64,000 nucleotides of DNA from Verrucomicrobiales bacterium. GTDB lineage: Bacteria > Verrucomicrobiota > Verrucomicrobiia > Limisphaerales > J093. Below the pieces are notes generated by a model that saw only the letters and a program-made list of their open reading frames with translations, was not told the origin of the DNA and did no database searches. The translations under genes and the position numbers were made by a program. Location: the NCBI GenBank assembly GCA_024233305.1, contig JACKPV010000024.1, forward strand, positions 310,001 through 374,000, in the 5' to 3' direction. How positions within the stretch are numbered: the first letter of the stretch is position 1; each line of letters opens with the position of its first letter. Of this stretch, positions 16,272-24,422 are shown piece by piece.

Positions 16272-17621
16272 ATGAAAAAGCCCTCCCTGTTCCTGGGCGT
16301 CCTGCTGGCGTGCCCGGTGTTTGGCGGCGGTTTCCAGGCGGGTGTTGCCCGTGTCGACATCACGCCGAATCTGCCCTTCTGGCTGACCGGCTACGCGAGC
16401 CGGAGCCAACCCGCCACCAATGTGGTCCAACGCATCGCCGCCAAGGGGCTGGCGCTGGAGGATCCCACCGGTAGCCGCTTCGTCCTGGTCACCGCGGACT
16501 TGATCGGCATCCCCGCGACCATCTGCGATGCCGCCGCCGAACGGGTGGAACGAATCACCGGACTCAAGCGTTCGCAGGTACTGTTCAATGCTTCGCACAC
16601 CCACGCGGGACCCGTCGTGTGGTCCAACCTGCAGGTGATGTTCGACCTCAACGCCGCAGACCAGGCCAGGGCGGAGGCTTACGCCCGGGGGCTGGTCACG
16701 CAACTCAGCGACGTCGCCACGCAGGCCGTTGCCCGGCTCGCGCCCGCCCGGGTTTCCTTCGCCGAGGGCGAGATCGGCTTCGCCACCAACCGGCGGCAGT
16801 TCACCGGGAACGGCGTGCGCATCGGCGTCAATCCCGCCGGCCCCATGGACCACACGGTGCCGGTGCTCAAGGTCGCGTCGCCCGAGGGCGGCTTGCAGGC
16901 CGTCGTTTTCGGTTACGCCTGCCACAACACGACGCTCGGCGGCGATTGCTACTCGGTCCACGGCGACTACGCCGGTCAGGCGCAGGCCGCCCTGGAGACG
17001 GCGCATCCCGGTGTCAACGCCATGTTCCTCATGCTCTGTGGCGGGGACCAGAATCCGCACCCGCGCGGCACCTTCGCCCTGGCCGAGGAGCACGGTCGCG
17101 CTTTGGCCACGGAGGTGGATCGCGTTCTGGACCAACCGATGCGCGAATTGCAGCCGCCCGTTCGCACCGCCTTCGAAACATTGTCCGTCGATTTCGCGCC
17201 CCATACGCGCGAGACCTTTGCCGAGGAGGCGCAATCGAACGATGTCTTCCGCCAGCGTCGGGCCCGAATGATGCTCGACGCCTACGACCGCGGAGAACCG
17301 GTGCAGCAGCTCGATTATCCCGTCCAGGCGGTCCGGCTCGGTCCGGACTTCACGCTCCTGGCCCTGGCCGGGGAAGTCGTCGTCGACTACGCGCTGCGGG
17401 CCAAACGGGAGTTCCGCGGCGAGGGCAATCTTGTTGTCGCCGGCTATTGCAACGACGTGGCCTGCTACATCTCAACCGCCCGCGTCATCCGCGAAGGCGG
17501 CTACGAACCCGTGTCCAGCATGATCTACTACGGCAAACCCGGACCGCTCGCAGACACCGCCGAGGAGACCATCATGGTCGGGGCCCGCAAAGTGCTCGCC
17601 GAAGTCGGCTGGACCCCCTGA
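16272..17621 (+). CDS. Secreted neutral/alkaline ceramidase-like protein (N-terminal domain family)
   Basis: 449 residues. A signal peptide MKKPSLFLGVLLACPVFGGG is followed by the start pattern of neutral ceramidase domains: AGVARVDITPNLPFWLTGYASR. Metal/nucleophile regions are visible: LFNASHTHAGPVVWS (H-T-H), GYACHNTTLGG, VHGDYAGQAQ and MLCGGDQNPH. Many bacterial relatives lack the C-terminal ceramidase domain and may act on other amides or glycolipids, so the substrate is not assured. ATG 16272 is preferred over 16263 because AGGA lies 8 bp upstream. The next gene, a PIG-L deacetylase, starts 54 bp downstream and may share the transcript. Confidence 0.8.
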   Translation: MKKPSLFLGVLLACPVFGGGFQAGVARVDITPNLPFWLTGYASRSQPATNVVQRIAAKGLALEDPTGSRFVLVTADLIGIPATICDAAAERVERITGLKRSQVLFNASHTHAGPVVWSNLQVMFDLNAADQARAEAYARGLVTQLSDVATQAVARLAPARVSFAEGEIGFATNRRQFTGNGVRIGVNPAGPMDHTVPVLKVASPEGGLQAVVFGYACHNTTLGGDCYSVHGDYAGQAQAALETAHPGVNAMFLMLCGGDQNPHPRGTFALAEEHGRALATEVDRVLDQPMRELQPPVRTAFETLSVDFAPHTRETFAEEAQSNDVFRQRRARMMLDAYDRGEPVQQLDYPVQAVRLGPDFTLLALAGEVVVDYALRAKREFRGEGNLVVAGYCNDVACYISTARVIREGGYEPVSSMIYYGKPGPLADTAEETIMVGARKVLAEVGWTP

Positions 17622-17674
17622 AACCAGAATCGTGCTTCCCGGAAAGCTCGAAGCTCGATCCCGGCCATACCGCC

Positions 17675-18511
17675 ATGCCAACTGCCTTCGCCATCGCCGC
17701 GCATCCGGACGACATCGAGTTCCTCATGGCCGGCACCCTGTTGCTGCTCCGCCAGGCCGGATGGGAGACGCATTACCTGAACGTCGCCAACGGGAGCTGC
17801 GGCAGCATGGAACAAGGCCCGGTCAAGACCGCCGCCCGGCGTCGCGGCGAATCCCGAAAGGCCGCTGCCCTCCTGGAGGCGCACTGGCATCCCAGCCTTG
17901 TCAGGGATGCCGAGTTGTATCCCGAGGATCGCCTGATCCGACGGCTTGCCGCGGTCATCCGGGACGTAAACCCGGCCATCATTCTCACGCACGGCTCCGA
18001 CGATTACATGGCCGACCATACGAATTGTTGTCGCGCGGTGGAAATGGCGGCCTTCGTGCGGGGCATGCCCAACTTCCGTTCGCAGCCCGTCCGCCCGCCC
18101 GCACCCGGCGAAGTGGTGCTCTATCATTCCCTGCCGCATGGTTTGCGCGACCCGTTGCGCCGACCGGTCGTTCCGGGTTTGTTCATCGACACCGCCACCG
18201 TGCAAGATCGCAAGCGCGGGGCGCTGGCCGCGCACGGCAGTCAAAAGAGCTGGTTGGACCGCACCCAGGGCATGGATTCCTACCTGCACGTCATGGACGA
18301 AATGGCGGCGGAGGTCGGGCGCTGGTCAGGGAAATACCGCGTTGCCGAGGGCTGGCGCCGCCATTCACACCTCGGCTATGCCGCCCGCGACCATGATCTG
18401 CTGGCAGCCGTGCTCGGTCCCTGCGCCTCCGTGAACGGCGCGTACGAAGCGGCTCTCCACCGCCCGGCTCCCGGACGTCGGCGCCGCGCGGGCCACCCCC
18501 CCGCGGCTTAG
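17675..18511 (+). CDS. PIG-L/LmbE-family deacetylase
   Basis: 278 residues. It begins with the family zinc motif FAIAAHPDDIEFLMAG (A-H-P-D-D), then HYLNVANGSCGS, RRRGESRKAAALL, a central ILTHGSDDYMADHTNCCRAVE (H-x-x-D/H-x-x-H) and a late HSLPHG. Members remove acetyl groups from N-acetylglucosamine-type sugars attached to lipids, inositol or antibiotics; the substrate is unknown here. No signal peptide is seen. ATG 17675 gives the canonical short N-terminus. Its stop overlaps by 2 nt with the stop of the convergent terC. Confidence 0.88.
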   Translation: MPTAFAIAAHPDDIEFLMAGTLLLLRQAGWETHYLNVANGSCGSMEQGPVKTAARRRGESRKAAALLEAHWHPSLVRDAELYPEDRLIRRLAAVIRDVNPAIILTHGSDDYMADHTNCCRAVEMAAFVRGMPNFRSQPVRPPAPGEVVLYHSLPHGLRDPLRRPVVPGLFIDTATVQDRKRGALAAHGSQKSWLDRTQGMDSYLHVMDEMAAEVGRWSGKYRVAEGWRRHSHLGYAARDHDLLAAVLGPCASVNGAYEAALHRPAPGRRRRAGHPPAA

Positions 18512-19248
18512 GGTTCGTCGACCGGCAGGCCGGCCGCGACGCGACGGTGGCGATCCCGGACCTTGATGTTCAGGATTTCCACGAACACCGAGAAAGCCAT
18601 CGCGAAGTAGATGTAACCCTTGCTGATGTGCTGCCCGAGCCCGTCGGCCACGAGCACCACACCGACCAGGAGCAGGAAGCTCAGCGCCAGGATTTTGAGG
18701 GTCGGGTGTTGTTCGATGTAGCGACTGACCGCTCCGGCGAAGAACAGCATGAACCCCACCGCGATGACCACCGCAGCAATCATGACCGCAAGTTGGTTGG
18801 CCATACCGACCGCGGTGATCACCGAATCCAGGGAGAAGACGATGTCGAGGAGCATGATCTGGAAGATGACCCCGCCAAACGAAGCGGCCATCCGGCGCGC
18901 CTCCCGGGGGCCTTCGCCCTCCAGCTTGTCGTGAATCTCATGCGTGGCCTTTCCCAGCAGGAAGAGTCCGCCGATCAGCAGGATCAGGTCCCGGCCGGAG
19001 AAGCCGTGACCGAACAGCCGGAACAGTTCGCTCTTGAGCCCCATGATCCAGTTGATGGCGAGCAGGAGCAGGATGCGCATCAGCATCGCCGCCAGCAGAC
19101 CGATCTGCCGCGCCCGGTCCTGGCGTTCCGGCGGCAGCTTGCCGGCGAGGATCGCGATGAAGATGATGTTGTCGATACCCAGCACCACCTCAAGCGCCGT
19201 CAAGGTGGCCAGGCTGATCCAGATTTCCGGATTGAGCACCCAGTCCAT
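18508..19248 (-). CDS. TerC-family integral membrane protein
   Basis: 246 residues with about seven membrane helices. Conserved acidic motifs are TALEVVLGIDNIIFIAILAG in helix 1 and LLDIVFSLDSVITAVGMA in the middle; the two Asp residues are the family hallmarks. TerC proteins include tellurium-resistance and manganese/metal exporters that act with the Sec translocon, so a metal-efflux role is plausible but unproved. Start ATG 19248 (MDWVLNPEIW) matches the usual N-terminus; the longer reading from 19290 is not needed. It is transcribed against the PIG-L gene. Confidence 0.9.
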   Translation of the reverse strand: MDWVLNPEIWISLATLTALEVVLGIDNIIFIAILAGKLPPERQDRARQIGLLAAMLMRILLLLAINWIMGLKSELFRLFGHGFSGRDLILLIGGLFLLGKATHEIHDKLEGEGPREARRMAASFGGVIFQIMLLDIVFSLDSVITAVGMANQLAVMIAAVVIAVGFMLFFAGAVSRYIEQHPTLKILALSFLLLVGVVLVADGLGQHISKGYIYFAMAFSVFVEILNIKVRDRHRRVAAGLPVDEP

Positions 19249-19416
19249 GAGCAGCGTGCCTACCTCAAGCGCTGGCCGAGAGCAAGGCAATCAAAAGGCC
19301 ACGGCCAGAACGCGCCAGCAGCGGCCAACTCCCGTCTCCGACCCGGGCCGCGACAACCGGGTGAGCACGGAGCCTGCGAACTGCCTGTAGGCTACTTTTT
19401 TGTTACCCGTTTTTGG

Positions 19417-19444
19417 TTGACTTCTCAGCTTTGTCGTGTATTCT
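19417..19444 (+). promoter_or_regulatory. Candidate sigma70-type promoter
   Basis: TTGACT (19417-19422) and TATTCT (19439-19444) are separated by 16 bp in an AT-rich patch between terC and the gene at 19543. Predicted initiation is about 90 bp before that start codon. It fits the consensus at 5/6 for -35 and 5/6 for -10. Confidence 0.55.
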
Positions 19445-19542
19445 CTGCATCCGACAGTCACAGAGGCACGGATGCCGGGAACGCTTACCGGCCAGGGCAT
19501 CCGCGAATCGATACGAATCAAATGTATGCATGCAGAATACCG

Positions 19543-20208
19543 ATGGCTATGAAACCAACGCTCACGAAAGCCCTCGTCACAGTGCTGCTGTGCGGAACCT
19601 CCGTTGCCGCCGAGGCGGACAGCCTCGGCAAGATCGTCGGTACGGGCAAGACGATCGTTCAAGCCTTGAGCGGCTTCATCGGCGAAACCGATGTGACCCC
19701 CTCGTACATGGTCTGCTACTGGACCGGCCGTTACTGGGGCTACTACGCCGGGGTGCCCTACCGTCATTACTACGCCGTGCGGCGCGACGGCATCATGGGG
19801 AGGTACTTCTATGGCAGTTCGCACTTCCAGGGCGATGTGCTCATTGATGCATCCGAGGAACCGTTCCCGGTCAATACCCTGAAGCGCTACAGCTACCGCT
19901 GCGACATGGCGCCCTGGGCTCCGGACCTCTATGTTCACAACGAAGTGGAGGACTTCTCCGTTGCGGTCTGGGTAAGTGCCTTGAAAAAGACCGGCTACTT
20001 TCCGCCCGGCGAGCCGTACACGGCCTGGATCAAGACCGTCGGGACTCGGATCGCAGAGAATTGCGATCCACCGACCACGAACACGCGCGAATTCCGCTCG
20101 AGTGTGGCGATCCAGGATACGGGGTTCTCGATCCTGAAACCCGGCTGGCCCGGTTACCAGTACACCTTCCCATTCCTATGCTGGGTGGGCGACTGTTACG
20201 ACTACTGA
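19543..20208 (+). CDS. Secreted protein of unknown function, aromatic-rich
   Basis: 221 residues. MAMKPTLTKALVTVLLCGTSVAAEA is a signal peptide with probable cleavage at AEA/D. The mature part is rich in Tyr and Trp (for example YWTGRYWGYYAGVPYRHYYA) and carries spaced cysteines (VCYW, RCDMAPW, NCDPPT, LCWVGDCYDY) that could form disulfides. No family is recognised. ATG 19543 is used; ATG 19549 is an in-frame alternative. A candidate promoter lies at 19417-19444, and the next gene follows after 29 bp. Confidence 0.6.
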   Translation: MAMKPTLTKALVTVLLCGTSVAAEADSLGKIVGTGKTIVQALSGFIGETDVTPSYMVCYWTGRYWGYYAGVPYRHYYAVRRDGIMGRYFYGSSHFQGDVLIDASEEPFPVNTLKRYSYRCDMAPWAPDLYVHNEVEDFSVAVWVSALKKTGYFPPGEPYTAWIKTVGTRIAENCDPPTTNTREFRSSVAIQDTGFSILKPGWPGYQYTFPFLCWVGDCYDY

Positions 20209-20237
20209 GCCGCCGAAGGCCATACCAGTCAGATATC

Positions 20238-21245
20238 ATGTCAGCAAAGACTCTCCAAGTGGCCGGGATTTCAGCCCTCGTCGTCCTGTTGGTCCTCCTG
20301 CTTCGGTCCGGGCTGGATTCTGGCGCTTCGCCTGCTTCAAAGGGCCCCGGCGACCGGGTCGGACCCACGGCCCGGCCCGCCGCCTCCGGCGACGCCGCCC
20401 CAGCAAGCCGATCTGCCTCGTTCAATCCAAGAGCCGAACGGGCAGGCACACATTCCGCCGTGGAGGATGCGGATCAGCAGTTCTCCCGACGGCAGACGGC
20501 GCTCATCCTGACCAACGCCGTCCGATGCGTGGCGCTCATCGACGACCTGATCGCGGCCGTTCCTGCCGCGCGCCAGAACACGCGCCGGCAGCTCGAGGGG
20601 ATGCGGGAGAAGCTGTTCGCGGACGACTGGCGGCTCGCCGCTCTGCATGACCCATCCCTCGACCCGGACGCCGCAGAGATGGCGCTGGAACATCTCGGGC
20701 AGCAACCCGAGCAGGCGGACTATGAGAGCCTGCGCAGGCTGTCTGCCGACGGCGATGACGATCACGACGGAGGCGGGATTGAGCGATTGACAGCGCACTA
20801 CGAACGGCTGCTTTCCAGTCGCAATCCCGCGTATGCCGAGATCTCCACGCTCCTCGACGCCTACACTCAAAACCCGGGGGATTCGTTGCACAGCGACCTC
20901 TTCAAAGATGCAGCGACCTACGTGGCCATGCGAAGCCAGCTGAACGGTTGGTGGGAGGAGGATCGCCGCCTCTACCGTGGCTTCGCTTCGGAGGTCGCCG
21001 CGGAACGGCAGGTCGCGGCGGGGGCCATCCCTTCCGAGACCTTTGACGCTCTCGACGCGTTCCACGAGCGGGCCGCGGAAGAAGTGGGGCGGGGGTTCGA
21101 GGCACAGCTCAGCGCAACGGACCAAGTCTTTGCGTGGCGTTTTCGGGAAATCCATGGGCTGGACAGCGAGGCGCTGATGGCCGCGCTGTCAAAGCTCGAG
21201 TTGTCGAATGCGACCGGGCTCGACCTTTCAGTGCCGGGACCCTGA
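20238..21245 (+). CDS. Membrane-anchored protein of unknown function
   Basis: 335 residues. One hydrophobic helix near the N-terminus (VAGISALVVLLVLLLRSGL) acts as signal anchor, followed by a low-complexity Ala/Pro/Ser/Gly linker (about 28-75). The remainder is a highly charged helical domain (DDLIAAVPAARQNTRRQLEG, MALEHLGQQPEQADYESLRR). No enzyme motif is seen. ATG 20238 places the helix at residues 7-23. It probably shares the transcript of the secreted protein upstream. Confidence 0.55.
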   Translation: MSAKTLQVAGISALVVLLVLLLRSGLDSGASPASKGPGDRVGPTARPAASGDAAPASRSASFNPRAERAGTHSAVEDADQQFSRRQTALILTNAVRCVALIDDLIAAVPAARQNTRRQLEGMREKLFADDWRLAALHDPSLDPDAAEMALEHLGQQPEQADYESLRRLSADGDDDHDGGGIERLTAHYERLLSSRNPAYAEISTLLDAYTQNPGDSLHSDLFKDAATYVAMRSQLNGWWEEDRRLYRGFASEVAAERQVAAGAIPSETFDALDAFHERAAEEVGRGFEAQLSATDQVFAWRFREIHGLDSEALMAALSKLELSNATGLDLSVPGP

Positions 21246-21471
21246 TCGCTTGATCCTGCGTTCACGGATGCACGCCGCGGGCATCGGCCTCACGGTCGGT
21301 GCCCCTGCGCCTTCGGGGATCGCGAGGAGGCCGGGCACGCACGCGCGGATGCGGGCCGTTCGCCCGGGCGAGGCACCGACGGGGTCGAATGGCCGGGGGA
21401 ACACGGCGCAGTCAGTGAGCCCAGACCCAGGGAAAGTTGACCTCTCAGCCGCAACGATTCAGTCACTCGCA

Positions 21472-21496
21472 GCGCCGACTGCACGTCGGCGGCAAC
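21472..21496 (+). repeat. Copy of the GCGCCGA...GTCGGCGGC dispersed repeat
   Basis: GCGCCGACTGCACGTCGGCG and the following GCAAC match 13831-13855 in 22 of 25 positions; the reverse copy is at 13704-13728. The CCGAC...GTCGG core can form a short hairpin. It lies in the 295-bp gene-free gap before arsR, with no coding sequence seen. Confidence 0.55.
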
Positions 21497-21502
21497 TGCG
21501 TG

Positions 21503-21530
21503 TTGACAATTCGCGAAATGACGAAATAAT
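21503..21530 (+). promoter_or_regulatory. arsR promoter with overlapping palindrome
   Basis: A perfect TTGACA (21503-21508) and AATAAT (21525-21530) are 16 bp apart. The palindrome TTCGCGAA (21510-21517) sits between them and could be the ArsR operator. Initiation 7 bp after the -10 element would be at about 21537, only a few bases before GTG 21541, so the transcript may be nearly leaderless. Confidence 0.6.
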
Positions 21531-21540
21531 AACCCCCGTC

Positions 21541-21906
21541 GTGCGCGCGCTCCTGACGATCACGAAGGCCCTGGCCGACCCGAACCGGATCCGCCTGTTG
21601 ATGGTCCTCCGCGAAGGCGAGCGGTGCGTGTGTCAGTTGATCGAACTGCTGGGGTTGGCGGGCTCGACGGTGTCCAAGCATCTTTCGGTCCTCTCGCAGG
21701 CGGGCCTGGTGGCATCCCGCAAGGACGAGCGCTGGGTCCACTACCGACTCGCCGACGTTCCGGCCGAAAGCCCGGGCGGACGCGCGCTCGCCTGGCTGCA
21801 GGACTCCCTGGCCGGAGATCCCCAGGTAAAGGCGGACCGGCGTCACATGGGGGCGATTCTCCGCGAAAACCCCAGCGCGCTCTGCAAGCGTCAGGGCACC
21901 CGATGA
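21541..21906 (+). CDS. arsR: ArsR/SmtB-family arsenic-responsive repressor
   Basis: 121 residues with a winged helix: ALADPNRIRLLMVLREGERCVCQLIELLG, then GLAGSTVSKHLSVLSQAGLV (recognition helix) and RKDERWVHYRL (wing). The CVC pair in the alpha-3 helix (ERCVCQL) is the arsenite-binding motif of classical ArsR. Expected role: repress this operon until As(III) binds. GTG 21541 is chosen because no other in-frame start lies between the promoter and the domain. Its stop overlaps the arsC start (ATGA), so the genes form an operon. Confidence 0.88.
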   Translation: MRALLTITKALADPNRIRLLMVLREGERCVCQLIELLGLAGSTVSKHLSVLSQAGLVASRKDERWVHYRLADVPAESPGGRALAWLQDSLAGDPQVKADRRHMGAILRENPSALCKRQGTR

Positions 21907-22382
21907 AGGCAACAATCCTCTTTCTCTGCACCGGCAACTCCTGTCGCAGTCAAATGGCCGAAGGTTGGGCCCGCCGGCTCAAGGGCGATGTGATCGAAGC
22001 CGCTTCCACCGGCATCGAAGCCCACGGCGTGAACCCTCACGCGATCACCGGGATAAAGGAGGCAGGGGTGGAAATTTCGGGACATCGATCGAAGACGCCC
22101 GCCGAACTGGACGCGGTTCGTTTCGACTACGTGGTGACGGTGTGCGGCCACGCCGGCGAGCGCTGCCCGGTGTTTCCCGTCGGGACGAGGGTCGTCCATG
22201 TGGGATTTGAAGCCCCGCCCAGCCTGACCAGGCGCCTGGCTGATGGCGAGGAGAAGCTCGCTGTCTATCGCCGTGTCCGCGGCGAAATCCGCCGTTTCGT
22301 TTCGACCCGGCCGGATTCGTTGGAATCGCTCTCCCCTCAAGCGTCCGTTCCATCAACCTCACCATGCAACACGACACCCTGA
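21903..22382 (+). CDS. arsC: Arsenate reductase, thioredoxin-coupled (LMW-phosphatase type)
   Basis: 159 residues. The P-loop CTGNSCRSQMAEGWAR (C-X5-R) is at residues 9-16, and the redox pair TVCGHAGERCPVFP matches Cys82/Cys89 of the pI258-type ArsC. These show a thioredoxin-recycled enzyme that reduces arsenate to arsenite using three cysteines in the cytoplasm. The last 25 residues (DSLESLSPQASVPSTSPCN) are poorly conserved and overlap the arsM start by 19 bp. It is the second gene of arsR-arsC-arsM. No arsenite exporter (acr3/arsB) is in the operon, so methylation seems to be the downstream step. Confidence 0.92.
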   Translation: MKATILFLCTGNSCRSQMAEGWARRLKGDVIEAASTGIEAHGVNPHAITGIKEAGVEISGHRSKTPAELDAVRFDYVVTVCGHAGERCPVFPVGTRVVHVGFEAPPSLTRRLADGEEKLAVYRRVRGEIRRFVSTRPDSLESLSPQASVPSTSPCNTTP

Positions 22383-23248
22383 CTTCCGAGCCGGAACAAG
22401 TGCGCCGCGCCGTCCGCGACGGTTACGCCAAAATCGCCACCGAGACCTCCGCCGCCTGTTGCAGTCCGGGCGTTTCCTGTTGTGGCTCCGCGCCGGAGGA
22501 GGCGGCGAAGCTCGCCCGCGAGCTTGGCTATGATGTCGAAGAACTCGAAGCCCTGCCCGAGGGCGCGAACATGGGCTTGTCCTGCGGTAATCCTGCCGCG
22601 CTGGCCGCGCTGAAACCGGGCGAGGTCGCCCTCGACCTCGGCAGCGGCGGCGGCTTCGACGTGTTCATCGCCGGACGCAAGGTGGGCCCCGCCGGGCGCG
22701 CGATCGGCGTGGACATGACCCCGGAGATGCTGGCCAAAGCCAGGACCAATGCCGCGACCTACCGCGGGCAGACCGGGCTCAACAATGTGGAATTCCGGCT
22801 CGGAGAGATCGAGCACCTCCCCGTGGCGGACAACTCGGTGGACGTCATCATCTCGAACTGCGTCATCAACCTCTCGCCCGACAAACCACAGGTCTGGCGG
22901 GAGATCGGGCGGGTGCTCAAGCCCGGTGGCCGCGTGGCGGTCTCGGACATGGCCCTGCTCCGGCCGCTGCCTGCGGAAGTGCGACAGATGGTGGAGGCCT
23001 TGATCGGTTGCGTGGCCGGGGCGGTGCTCGTGAAGGACACCGAAAGCCACGCCCGCGCGGCCGGCCTGGCGAACGTGGAGGCGAGGATCAAGCCGGGTTA
23101 CGTCGAGGCAATGGAACGTTTCGAAGATCCTCTGTATCGGAGGATCGTCGCCACCCTGCCGCCGGGGACCAAGCCGGCGGACTTCATTGCCAGTGTCGAG
23201 TTCACTGCGCGCAAGCCGGCCCAACAGTGCTGTTGCAGCGGGTGCTGA
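22364..23248 (+). CDS. arsM: Arsenite S-adenosylmethionine methyltransferase
   Basis: 294 residues. SAM-binding motif I is VALDLGSGGGFDVFIAG, followed by GVDMTPEMLAKA. Arsenic-binding cysteines of ArsM are visible: TSAACCSPGVSCCG near residue 30, the MGLSCGNP cysteine and the IGCVAGAV cysteine. SNCVINLSPDKPQVWREIGRVLKPGGR is characteristic of ArsM. The C-terminus QQCCCSGC adds a thiol cluster. It methylates As(III) to volatile or less retained species. ATG 22364 lies inside arsC (19-bp overlap). The stop faces the GH16 gene, only 6 bp away. Confidence 0.95.
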   Translation: MQHDTLTSEPEQVRRAVRDGYAKIATETSAACCSPGVSCCGSAPEEAAKLARELGYDVEELEALPEGANMGLSCGNPAALAALKPGEVALDLGSGGGFDVFIAGRKVGPAGRAIGVDMTPEMLAKARTNAATYRGQTGLNNVEFRLGEIEHLPVADNSVDVIISNCVINLSPDKPQVWREIGRVLKPGGRVAVSDMALLRPLPAEVRQMVEALIGCVAGAVLVKDTESHARAAGLANVEARIKPGYVEAMERFEDPLYRRIVATLPPGTKPADFIASVEFTARKPAQQCCCSGC

Positions 23249-23254
23249 CGCCGG

Positions 23255-24079
23255 TCAATTTGACTGCGCGGCGCCAGCGTCCTGCCCGTCCGGTTCGATG
23301 GCAGGTGTGAATTGGAAGCGCCGCACAACCACCTCAACCTCGCAGCCATCCTTCGGCGGACGCCCCCGGAAAAGCCAGAGGTTCAAGTGGACCGGCATCG
23401 GTGTCTGCGCGATGAAGCGGTGCGGTTCCGCAGGGCCGAATTCCCAACTCGCCAACGAGCGTCCGCGCTCCGGGGACGTGTCCACCGCCGGGCCCGCAAG
23501 GGTCTGAAACGTGATCCGGTCCGGACGCCAGTGGAAACGATGGGTGGCCACGTCGCCGTCAAAAGTGAACGGGAACGGGTGCGACACCTGCCGCAATCCG
23601 GCCTCGACCGGCCACACCGTGAAGTTCCCCAGCGGATTCCCCGCCCGTCCCCAGCGGGCAAATTCGATGTCGATCTCGCGGGTGGCGTCGGGTCCCACAT
23701 CGGCCGTGGGGTAGTTGAACAAACCCAGCACCACGTTGTCATCCAGGCGGTCGAGGCGGCCCACTGTCTCGAACTCGTACCGACCGAAGCCCAACCGCTC
23801 CCGCATCGTGACCTCGGCGCAGGACCAGCGACCGTCGCGGCTCGCGATCTTGAGATGCAGGTGGTTTTCGGCGTCGAGCCAGACGTTCTGCGCGTCCCAG
23901 GCGTTGGGTCCGGGGCCGCCCCGGCCGGATCGCACGATCCAGGCGTGGCCGGCGAACTCGATTTCCCCCGCAACGCCGCAGAGCTGCGCGGCAGCCAGCA
24001 GGAGAAGCAACCGACCAAGGTGAACCCCGGCGCACGAGGGAGCGCCCCGAACAGAAACGATGGGCTTGCAACGCGACAT
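23255..24079 (-). CDS. Secreted glycoside hydrolase family 16-like protein
   Basis: 274 residues. The signal peptide region LGRLLLLLAAAQLCGVAG is followed by a jelly-roll enzyme. The catalytic signature REIDIEFARWG (E-x-D-x-x-E type, about residue 150) and strands GFGRYEFETVGRLDRLDDNVVLGLF and HRFHWRPDRITF are typical of GH16 (laminarinase, beta-glucanase and related). MPVHLNLWLFRG near the end also fits. The exact glycan cannot be told. ATG 24079 puts the signal peptide at residues 20-40; longer in-frame starts exist. It is convergent with arsM. The 343-bp divergent gap to the next gene holds C8G7 at 24351-24365 and no gene. Confidence 0.85.
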   Translation of the reverse strand: MSRCKPIVSVRGAPSCAGVHLGRLLLLLAAAQLCGVAGEIEFAGHAWIVRSGRGGPGPNAWDAQNVWLDAENHLHLKIASRDGRWSCAEVTMRERLGFGRYEFETVGRLDRLDDNVVLGLFNYPTADVGPDATREIDIEFARWGRAGNPLGNFTVWPVEAGLRQVSHPFPFTFDGDVATHRFHWRPDRITFQTLAGPAVDTSPERGRSLASWEFGPAEPHRFIAQTPMPVHLNLWLFRGRPPKDGCEVEVVVRRFQFTPAIEPDGQDAGAAQSN

Positions 24080-24422
24080 GACAGTGCAGGCGGCGCAATC
24101 GACACCGGCCACCCAAGGACAGTGCATGCTGCTGCCGCCCGCACATCGCAAGCCAAAAACCGCAGACTCTTCACCACCCCGCTTGCGCAACCCGATTGGG
24201 ACCGCCCCTGGTTCGGACGCGCTCCCGTTGCTCCACGCATGGACGGACGGACCTCCGCCCTGGCCACGAGACCGTTGCTTGAGCAGGTCGACTGGTTCTG
24301 CTTCAATCTCCGGCAAAACCGCCGCCAATGGAGCGGGTTCCCGTTGGGATCCCCCCCCGGGGGGGCACCGGAGCCGCTCAACATGCCGGGACGGACGGCA
24401 ATCCAAACAACGCCGATAACGC

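Noticed and set aside
18547..19540. First 330 codons of the long plus-strand ORF before the secreted protein
   Set aside because: They are antisense to terC and rich in charged low-complexity residues; the signal peptide and promoter put the start at 19543.
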